The translations under genes and the position numbers were made by a program. A DNA stretch of 5,369 nt from Pseudomonadota bacterium (lineage in GTDB: Bacteria; Myxococcota; Polyangia; Polyangiales; Polyangiaceae), in assembly GCA_023419055.1 (NCBI GenBank), contig JAEZYO010000422.1, forward strand, positions 1 through 5,369, written 5' to 3'. Under the pieces are notes generated by a model. The model was given only the letters and a program-made list of their open reading frames with translations, did not search any database and was not told the origin of the DNA. Position 1 is the stretch's first letter. Each line of letters starts with the position of its first letter. This document shows positions 1 to 4,474 of the stretch, one piece after another.

Positions 1-119
1 AGCTCCGCGGGGTCGTGATGTCGTTCCCGCTCCCGCTCCCTTTTGGGCGGCGATGTTTTCGCCTTGGGTTCGGGGGGCTTTGCTTTCGCCTTCCTCAATA
101 GCGGCGCGAATGTCGCCAT
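1..119 (-). CDS. N-terminus of an unidentified Lys/Pro/Arg-rich protein, truncated by the window edge
   Basis: Only the first 39 codons are visible; the frame is open to the left edge. The start is well supported: ATG at 119-117 is preceded on the minus strand by AGGAGGT six bases upstream. The peptide begins MATFAPLLRKAKAKPPEPKA and continues through a charged stretch (KRERERERHH, residues 26-35). It has no signal peptide or membrane segment and looks intrinsically disordered. N-termini of the M-x-T-F-A-P/Q, Lys/Pro-rich type are, from memory, common in DUF4157-type metallopeptidase-like proteins encoded in eCIS loci. That would suit the sheath gene 4.4 kb away, but the diagnostic HExxH region lies outside the window, so this identity is a guess. 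It is transcribed divergently from the glycosyltransferase operon across a 724-bp spacer. Confidence is for a real gene start, not for the family. Confidence 0.72.
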   Translation of the reverse strand, partial: MATFAPLLRKAKAKPPEPKAKTSPPKRERERERHHDPAE

Positions 120-125
120 GGGTCC

Positions 126-132
126 ACCTCCT
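126..132 (-). promoter_or_regulatory. Strong Shine-Dalgarno (AGGAGGT) of the leftward gene
   Basis: The plus strand reads ACCTCCT here, so the minus strand carries AGGAGGT, almost the full anti-16S complement. It lies six bases from the ATG at 119-117. It is the strongest ribosome binding site in the window and is the main reason for calling a gene where only 39 codons are visible. Confidence 0.82.
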
Positions 133-598
133 GTTCTCTGGTTAGCATTCTGCGTGCGTGAGCGCACCAGGAGTTCTGGGGGAGGGGACGAGGTGGCGGA
201 ACGGAAGGGGAGCTTCCAATTGGCCGGAAGGTTGCTTCTATGCCTCGGGATTGAGTGCCGGAATGAAATGGAGTGGATGTGTGCTTGGCACGAAAGCGCT
301 CGCGAGCGTCTGTGCGCGTTCGATGGAGCTCGCGCGCGTCCATAAGGAAGGGCGTGATGTAACGAGCGCGCGGATAGGGAAGAGCGCGCGTGACGAACGG
401 AAGAGGAAGCGCGCAAGGCGCGTTGTCACTGCCGAGGCATGGGAGTTTGTTCGAAGTGAGCGCGCTGTCATGAAAGCCCAAAGGGTGGTTTTATGTTGCG
501 GAAGGGTGGAGAGCGGCGCTAAGAATTGTAGGAGCGTGTCTGGGAGCCGTGACAGTCGTTTGTCCCGCGCATTGATGGTGGGGCAGGTGGGTCCACGA

Positions 599-623
599 GT
601 TGTGGACAGACGTCCGGTCACAA
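599..623. repeat. Palindromic repeat, copy 1 (diverged)
   Basis: This 25-bp stretch matches copies 2 and 3 except for C instead of T at 615. That change breaks one pair of the central CAGACGTCTG palindrome, giving CAGACGTCCG. The outer arms TTGTG and CACAA are intact. Copy 1 lacks the longer flanking identity shared by copies 2 and 3. It also carries an extra local inverted repeat, GTCCAC (591-596) and GTGGAC (602-607) around a 5-base loop, overlapping its left arm. It starts 105 bp before the matching point of copy 2. Confidence 0.85.
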
Positions 624-695
624 TTGGTCGGGAGCTAGGCGCTGCCGATCTGAACATTGCCGAGGCGAACCTTGCGGAGCTGCTGAACGTGCAGC

Positions 696-735
696 GTCGT
701 CGGGTTGTGGACAGACGTCTGGTCACAAGCGTTCG
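696..735. repeat. Palindromic repeat, copy 2 (40 bp, identical to copy 3)
   Basis: All 40 bases are identical to 765-804. The core at 705-728 is an imperfect dyad: TTGTG, two bases, CAGACGTCTG, two bases, CACAA, with 20 of 24 positions symmetric. The dyad suits a dimeric DNA-binding regulator. As RNA it could fold into a six-pair stem (including one G-U), an A-G mismatch, three more pairs and an ACGU loop. The T-poor context argues against a terminator. The spacing to copy 3 is 69 bp. An operator is inferred, not shown. Confidence 0.88.
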
Positions 736-764
736 TGAGGACGTAGCGGGCGTCGGGGCGGAGT

Positions 765-804
765 GTCGTCGGGTTGTGGACAGACGTCTGGTCACAAGCG
801 TTCG
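765..804. repeat. Palindromic repeat, copy 3 (40 bp, identical to copy 2)
   Basis: This is an exact 40-bp duplicate of copy 2, with the palindromic core at 774-797. The core ends 46 bp upstream of the ATG of the small CxxC gene, which is where a repressor or activator site for the downstream operon would be expected. Identity across 40 bp, including bases outside the dyad, suggests a recent tandem duplication of a roughly 69-bp unit, or selection on a composite site. The bases between copies 2 and 3 do not look conserved. Confidence 0.88.
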
Positions 805-843
805 GAAGGGGTCGCCATCAAGGCGACTGAGAAAGGCGGGAGT

Positions 844-1026
844 ATGAGCCGTGTACCGAGACCGATTCGAGTTCCGCTGCCTGGTCTTCGCGGAAACGTG
901 GGGCTGGGGCAGGCGGTCAAGCGCCTGACCGGTGCGTTGGGAATTCGGCCGTGCTCGAGCTGCCAGCAGCGCGCGCGCGCCATGGATCGGCGGGTGGTGT
1001 TCTCCGGTCTGAGCGGCAAGAAATAA
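844..1026 (+). CDS. Small CxxC protein, 60 residues, unknown function
   Basis: The ATG at 844 is preferred over an upstream in-frame GTG at 763. AAAGG sits seven bases before 844, and the longer start would put palindromic repeat copy 3 inside the gene. The product is basic and has no membrane segment. Its core reads G-L-G-Q-A-V-K-R-L-T-G-A-L-G-I-R-P (residues 20-36), followed by CSSC (C37, C40), QQRARAMDRR and VVF. I recall short bacterial and phage-associated proteins with the pattern GLGxxIxxxTxxxGIxPCxxCxxRxxxLN, so this is probably a real small family, of unknown role. Two cysteines alone cannot make a zinc finger unless the protein dimerises or pairs with a partner. The glycosyltransferase gene follows after four bases, so the two are probably co-transcribed. 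It could be an accessory, substrate or structural peptide. Confidence 0.75.
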   Translation: MSRVPRPIRVPLPGLRGNVGLGQAVKRLTGALGIRPCSSCQQRARAMDRRVVFSGLSGKK

Positions 1027-1030
1027 GCCC

Positions 1031-2026
1031 ATGAGCACGCGTGAGTCCGGGGGCCGTGGCGGGCGCGGTCTTTCTTCGAATCAGGCGGTGAAATCCGGTG
1101 TTGCCTCATCGGGTGGTGGGCCGATTTGGGTGGTCACTCCCTGCAAAGGGAGGCTCGCGTTCGTGCAGTCGACGGCGAGTCGAGTGCTGGCTCACCCCGA
1201 GGCCCGCTATTGCCTCGTCGATTATTCATGTCCTGAAAATACGGGGAGCTGGTTCGAAAAGCAGTTTCCTCGAGATGTCGCGGTCGGCCGGGCGATCGTG
1301 GAGCGTGTCGTCGATCACGGCATGTTCAACAAGTGCCGCGCCCACAATGCGGGCGCTCAACGCGCTCTGCGAGCGGGCGCCGAGTACTTGTGCTTTCTCG
1401 ACGCCGACACCATCGTTCAGCCCGGTTTTTACGAGTACCTCCGCAAGCATGTGCGTCGCGACAAGTTCCTGATCGCCGGGCAGCGTGAGGACGGGTCGGA
1501 CGTGCCGTCGATGACCGGTCTGCTCGTGGTGCACCGTGAAGCGTTCGAGCGAGTCGGCGGGTTCGACGAGGGCTTCGTGGGCTGGGGCGGCGAGGACATC
1601 GAGCTCCGGCTGCGGCTATTTCTGCTCGGTGGCGTCGGTTTCGACGACGTGCCGCTCTCTCTGGTTCGGCCGATCCCGCACGGGAACGATCTGCGGACCA
1701 AGTTCTACGCGGAGTCGAGCATCGCGGCCTCGAACAACGCGAACATGCAGCGGATCCACCAGAAGCTCCGCACGGAGTGGCGCGGGCGCATGGTGCGGGA
1801 TCTCCAGGACGCCGAGCGGCTCTGGTATCGGCACTCGAGCGGCGCCACGAACGAGTACGTCGACGATTATTTCGACGACCGAGACGACTACTTCGACGAC
1901 CGAGAAGAAGCCGAGGTGCCCCAGCGTCCCGCGCCGGTCGTGCGCGCCCCCATCCCGCCCACTTCATCGCGCCGTCTGGCTGCCGCGGCTGCTCGGCTGC
2001 GCGGCTACGCGAGGGAGTCGTCATGA
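1031..2026 (+). CDS. GT-A fold glycosyltransferase with galactosyltransferase-type C-terminal motif
   Basis: The 331-residue product should transfer a sugar from a nucleotide-sugar donor; donor and acceptor cannot be read from sequence. After a Gly/Ser-rich, probably disordered leader (1-30), the GT-A domain opens with PIWVVTPCKGR (31-41). FNKCRAHNAGAQRAL (99-113) precedes the metal-binding DXD, FLDADT (D124, D126). GGFDEGFVGWGGEDIELRLRL (176-196) is the Glyco_transf_7C-like signature, with E188/D189 as the likely catalytic acid/base. PHGND (H217) fits the third metal ligand. The tail (about 270-331) holds two DDYFDDR repeats, a Pro-rich stretch and a basic Ala/Arg end. There is no signal peptide or membrane helix, so it is cytosolic. 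The start follows the upstream stop by four bases with only a weak ribosome binding site, which suggests translational coupling. The stop overlaps the next start as ATGA. Confidence 0.92.
   Translation: MSTRESGGRGGRGLSSNQAVKSGVASSGGGPIWVVTPCKGRLAFVQSTASRVLAHPEARYCLVDYSCPENTGSWFEKQFPRDVAVGRAIVERVVDHGMFNKCRAHNAGAQRALRAGAEYLCFLDADTIVQPGFYEYLRKHVRRDKFLIAGQREDGSDVPSMTGLLVVHREAFERVGGFDEGFVGWGGEDIELRLRLFLLGGVGFDDVPLSLVRPIPHGNDLRTKFYAESSIAASNNANMQRIHQKLRTEWRGRMVRDLQDAERLWYRHSSGATNEYVDDYFDDRDDYFDDREEAEVPQRPAPVVRAPIPPTSSRRLAAAAARLRGYARESS
1862..1903 (+). repeat. In-frame tandem duplication encoding DDYFDDR twice
   Basis: Two 21-bp units (1862-1882 and 1883-1903) differ at two bases only, both synonymous (GAT/GAC and TAT/TAC). 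They encode residues 278-284 and 285-291 of the first glycosyltransferase. The synonymous drift with conserved peptide hints that the acidic, aromatic repeat is retained. It lies in the tail beyond the catalytic domain and could be a short binding motif. Confidence 0.85.
2011..2017 (+). promoter_or_regulatory. Ribosome binding site (GAGGGAG) setting the start of the two-domain glycosyltransferase
   Basis: GAGGGAG lies five bases before the ATG at 2023. The frame is open a further 82 codons upstream, but that part overlaps the previous gene in another frame and reads as Arg-rich noise. The ribosome binding site and the ATGA overlap fix the start at 2023. Confidence 0.8.
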
Positions 2027-3930
2027 GCCGGCCGCTCGTCAGTTGTCTGTGCGTGACCGAGTCGCGCGCGGAGTTCATGCCCTGGTTGCTCTGGGGCTTC
2101 GATCGCCAGACTTATCGGGAGCGGGAGCTCGTCATCGTCGACAGCTCCGAGCAGCCGTTCAAGTGCGATCGTCCCGATGTTCGAGTGGTCCGGGCGCCTG
2201 TCGGGACGAACGTCCCGGCGAAGCGGAACCTAGCTCTGGACGCCGCGCGTGGGTCGATCGTGGCCTGGTTCGACGACGATGATTGGCAGCACCCGGAGCG
2301 GCTCGAGCGTCTGGTCGCCCTGCTGCGCGACGAAGCGCCGTTCGCGGGGAGCTCGCGCTCGTGGTTCGTGGACCTGCACAGCGATGGCTGCCAGCCGTAC
2401 TCCGGGCATCGCAGCATCATCTTCAACGGAGCCGGTTTCCGCGCTGATTTGGCGCGCGCCATCCGCTTCGACGAGCGGATCCGCAAGGCGAGCGACACGG
2501 TTTGGATGCGCGAGTTCCGAACTCGGCACAAAGCCAAGGGTGAGCTCCTCGCGCGCGACGCGATCTTGACGCTCTGGCTTTGCCATGACGCGAACATCAG
2601 CAATCCGAGAACTCGCCGCCGCTTCACCTCCACGCTCGACGATTTGAAGGCCAGCCTGGGCCCGGCCTGGCTGGGCACGGAGGAGCAACTGAGTGAGCTG
2701 CGGGAGCGCTTGCCCTCGCCGGTCGAAGCGCTCGCGCCCTGGGTGCGTTCGCAGTCGGGCCGCATCGCGGAGTCGAACGACGCCCCCCGTCACGCTCATG
2801 GCTTGCGCGGCCGGGCGCAGCGTCTTTACGGGCGACTCGGCACCTCCGTGTTTCAGGCGGAAGCCGAGGCGGACGAGGCTCCTCGACCCATCGAGCGACC
2901 TCGGCGTACCGGGCAACGATCGCTCGCCCGCGGGGCCGCCACGCGCGTGCCTGCGCGCAAGGCGCCCGCTGAAGCGCCTCAGCCGGCACCAAGCGCCTCG
3001 AAACGGGCGGAGGCTTCGAGGGCAAAGCCCGAGATCCCGGCGTCGGACGTCAGCCTGGTCATCCGGGCCACGGCCGAAGACGCAGCGGATTTGGACGTGT
3101 TCGTGCGCCACCTGCAGGTTCAGGCTCGGCATCCCTGGGTCGAGCGCCTCGTGGTCGTCGAGCCCGGCGCCGAGCCTGCTCGGGCCGAAGCCTTGCACGC
3201 GACCCTGGAACGGCTGGTGAGCGCGGGCACCGTCGACCGCGTCCTCAGCGGCGCGTTGCCCTCGCTCGGTGAAGCGGGCGCTCGCTTCTTGCGGGAGCCG
3301 CGTGAAGCAGCGCTGCCGGTCCGAACCGCGACGGAGTTGTGGGGGCTCGCTGAGGCTCGCTCCGACCACGTGCTGCTCACCGGAACGCGCGTGCTCTTCT
3401 ATTCGAGCGCCGGTAGCTGGATCGCCGACGCGCTCTCCCGCATGCGGCTGGATCCGAAGCTCTGGCTCATGACCACGCACGCTGGACCCCCCTGCGGTGC
3501 GGTGGGCAGCCTGCGCAGCCTCTCGCGTGAAGAGATGGGACAGATGAGCTGGGATCGCCGGCTCGGCGTGTGGCGCTCGCGGCGAGCGCTCCCCGAGTAC
3601 TTCCTGGTCGATCGCACGAAGCTCACCGGTGCTTTGCCGGCGGCGGACCCCGCTCCCGCCTCTTTGGGTGATTGGATCACGCTCGCGTTGCGCGAGTCCG
3701 GGGCTCAGCGCGGTAGCCTGGACGGGCAAAGGAGCTGGGCCGTGCACGCTCGCGGAGCGCTACCGCACTCGGAGTGGCCGGAGCGGTTCACACGTCTGCT
3801 CGAAAGGGGCGTGTTCCCTGCGTGCCAGCGCGGCAAGTTCGAGCTGAACCTCGGTGATTCGGGGCTCGAATACGCGTGGAGGCGGCTCGCCGAAAGCGAA
3901 GCGCCGAGCCGCCGCGCGTCGGGCGTCTAG
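2023..3930 (+). CDS. Two-domain glycosyltransferase: active GT2-like domain plus DXD-less GT-A-like domain
   Basis: The product has 635 residues. The first domain (about 1-200) is a GT2-family GT-A fold: RPLVSCLCVTESR (3-15), ERELVIVDSS (33-42), NVPAKRNLALDAARG (63-77) and the metal-binding AWFDDDDW (81-88). D158 in ASDTVW is the probable catalytic base, and H188 in LCHDANIS the probable last metal ligand. An Ala/Pro/Arg-rich linker (about 245-340) follows. The second domain (about 342-625) restarts with SDVSLVIRAT and HPWVERLVVVEPG, like another GT-A nucleotide-binding fold. Where a DXD is expected, in DHVLLTGTRVLF (448-459), it reads T-G-T, so this half is probably non-catalytic or a binding module. 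No signal peptide or membrane helix is present. It overlaps the preceding gene by four bases, so the pair is translationally coupled. Substrate unknown; the first-domain family call is firm, the second-domain call moderate. Confidence 0.92.
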   Translation: MSRPLVSCLCVTESRAEFMPWLLWGFDRQTYRERELVIVDSSEQPFKCDRPDVRVVRAPVGTNVPAKRNLALDAARGSIVAWFDDDDWQHPERLERLVALLRDEAPFAGSSRSWFVDLHSDGCQPYSGHRSIIFNGAGFRADLARAIRFDERIRKASDTVWMREFRTRHKAKGELLARDAILTLWLCHDANISNPRTRRRFTSTLDDLKASLGPAWLGTEEQLSELRERLPSPVEALAPWVRSQSGRIAESNDAPRHAHGLRGRAQRLYGRLGTSVFQAEAEADEAPRPIERPRRTGQRSLARGAATRVPARKAPAEAPQPAPSASKRAEASRAKPEIPASDVSLVIRATAEDAADLDVFVRHLQVQARHPWVERLVVVEPGAEPARAEALHATLERLVSAGTVDRVLSGALPSLGEAGARFLREPREAALPVRTATELWGLAEARSDHVLLTGTRVLFYSSAGSWIADALSRMRLDPKLWLMTTHAGPPCGAVGSLRSLSREEMGQMSWDRRLGVWRSRRALPEYFLVDRTKLTGALPAADPAPASLGDWITLALRESGAQRGSLDGQRSWAVHARGALPHSEWPERFTRLLERGVFPACQRGKFELNLGDSGLEYAWRRLAESEAPSRRASGV

Positions 3931-3943
3931 CCTCTCGAGAGGC
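3930..3943. repeat. 14-bp perfect palindrome at the end of the glycosyltransferase operon
   Basis: GCCTCTCGAGAGGC begins on the last base of the stop codon. It could form a short hairpin in the transcript, but there is no loop to spare and no following T-run. I therefore do not call it an intrinsic terminator. It may slow polymerase, protect the 3' end, or simply reflect the CTCGAG-rich composition of this spacer. Confidence 0.5.
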
Positions 3944-4288
3944 GCTCTTCGATCAGCGAACGTTCGTTCGAGCGTCGCGCGGAGCGCGGCTCCATTCGCT
4001 CGAGCTCGCGCGCCACCGAGAAAGGCGCCCGTTCATCACGCTTCAGAGTGGAGAGTGGGGTGATGCCTGCGCTCTCGCGCGCGGTTTCGACATCACTCAT
4101 AGGTATTCTTTCAAGCTTCGCCGATCAGGCTCAATTCGTGCCTTCGAATCAGCGTGTCTGATTTTTCGAAGCGACAAATTAAATCTGCGAGCGGCGGGTA
4201 AAATTTCGTGGCCAGTTGGCACTGATCGATCTACTTTCAGTCCCTGAGGGCCGGGTGAGGTCCGAAGACGTGTGTCGCATCACTTCTT

Positions 4289-4319
4289 AGCTCGAGCCTT
4301 CAGGTGACATGCTCGAGCT
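4289..4319. repeat. Inverted repeat with 9-bp arms
   Basis: AGCTCGAGC at 4289-4297 pairs perfectly with GCTCGAGCT at 4311-4319 across a 13-base loop. The arms contain the palindromic octamer GCTCGAGC, so they also read as direct repeats. No T-run follows. Lying about 155 bp before the sheath start, it could be an operator or a leader hairpin. Confidence 0.55.
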
Positions 4320-4322
4320 CGT

Positions 4323-4354
4323 AGCGCCGAGTGGCTCGAGTCGAGGTCGGCGCT
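4323..4354 (+). repeat. Inverted repeat with 8-bp GC-rich arms in the sheath leader
   Basis: AGCGCCGA (4323-4330) pairs with TCGGCGCT (4347-4354) around a 16-base loop that contains another CTCGAG. It begins four bases after the preceding inverted repeat, so a transcript could carry two adjacent hairpins. The following bases are purine-rich, which rules out a standard intrinsic terminator on the plus strand. Confidence 0.5.
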
Positions 4355-4432
4355 CGCAAGGGGGCACTTAAAGTTGGGCACGCTGGGAACAAGCACGAAG
4401 TTCGAAACGTTCCACTAAGAACTCGCAAGGGG
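4353..4432 (+). repeat. 11-bp direct repeat pair, CTCGCAAGGGG
   Basis: CTCGCAAGGGG occurs at 4353-4363 and exactly again at 4422-4432, 69 bp apart. The second copy lies 42 bp before the sheath ATG. The AAGGGG part resembles a Shine-Dalgarno, but no start codon stands at the right distance after either copy. It may be a pair of regulator half-sites or chance. Confidence 0.45.
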
Positions 4433-4458
4433 CGCGGGCAATCAACGACGGCGAAGGC

Positions 4459-4464
4459 AAGGGA
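4459..4464 (+). promoter_or_regulatory. Probable ribosome binding site of the sheath gene
   Basis: AAGGGA lies ten bases before the ATG at 4475, which is slightly long but acceptable. A second AAGG lies at 4454-4457. The overlapping ATG at 4464 opens a frame that stops after seven codons, so 4475 is the right start. Confidence 0.6.
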
Positions 4465-4474
4465 TGGTATTCGC

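Larger units (their letters stand above)
120..843. other. Divergent intergenic region of 724 bp
   Basis: This stretch separates the leftward gene from the rightward operon. I find no tRNA, rRNA or convincing protein gene. Several long frames are open on both strands, as expected at this GC content. Their third-position GC is only about 60 percent by hand count in the 600-847 stretch, well below the glycosyltransferase genes, and most of the translations look like random Arg/Ser/Ala-rich sequence. The part from 133 to about 590 shows nothing I can name. The part from 591 to 804 holds three copies of a palindromic element, described separately. Promoters for both flanking units should lie here, but I could not pick convincing -35/-10 pairs. 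Confidence 0.65.
3931..4474. other. 544-bp region without a convincing gene, presumed promoter and leader of the sheath gene
   Basis: Open frames run through part of this stretch, but they overlap the end of the preceding gene and read as random sequence. The patch from about 4100 to 4240 is clearly richer in A and T than the rest of the window, as promoter regions in high-GC genomes tend to be. Candidate elements are weak. TAAAAT at 4199-4204 resembles a -10 box but lacks a -35 at the right spacing. TTGGCAC at 4216-4222 matches a sigma-54 -24 element, but the -12 position reads GATC instead of TTGC. The second half (4289-4432) contains two inverted repeats and a direct repeat. The hexamer CTCGAG occurs five times between 3934 and 4340. 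Confidence 0.6.

Noticed and set aside
599..804. CRISPR array
   Set aside because: There are only three repeats with unequal spacing (105 and 69 bp), the unit is a near-complete dyad, and no cas gene is visible.
763..843. Longer start (GTG 763) for the small CxxC protein
   Set aside because: It would place palindromic repeat copy 3 inside the gene and has no clear ribosome binding site, while ATG 844 has AAAGG seven bases upstream and begins where family-like sequence begins.
238..1038. A 266-codon minus-strand frame across the palindrome region and the small CxxC gene
   Set aside because: It overlaps the better supported small gene, shows no family motif, and its repeated LVTRRLSTTRR peptide is only the palindromic DNA read backwards.
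1326..2078. A 250-codon minus-strand frame opposite the first glycosyltransferase
   Set aside because: It is an Arg/Ala-rich shadow with no motif, antisense to a gene with intact catalytic signatures.
2230..3747. A 505-codon open frame on the minus strand opposite the two-domain glycosyltransferase
   Set aside because: It is antisense to a gene with clear GT2 motifs and a ribosome binding site. Long antisense frames are common at this GC content, and its product is Arg/Gly/Pro-rich without recognisable motifs.
3930..3943. Intrinsic terminator after the glycosyltransferase operon
   Set aside because: The palindrome has no loop to spare and is followed by mixed sequence, not a T-run.
4216..4231. 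Sigma-54 promoter
   Set aside because: TTGGCAC matches the -24 element, but the -12 element at the required spacing reads GATC and lacks the essential GC.
3876..4247. A 123-codon plus-strand frame after the glycosyltransferase
   Set aside because: It starts inside the preceding gene without a ribosome binding site, its composition changes abruptly through the AT-richer patch, and the translation has no recognisable domain.
4309..4371. A 20-codon leader peptide starting at ATG 4309
   Set aside because: The only SD-like bases (AGGTG) lie two bases from the ATG, too close for use, and the peptide has no feature typical of attenuator leaders.
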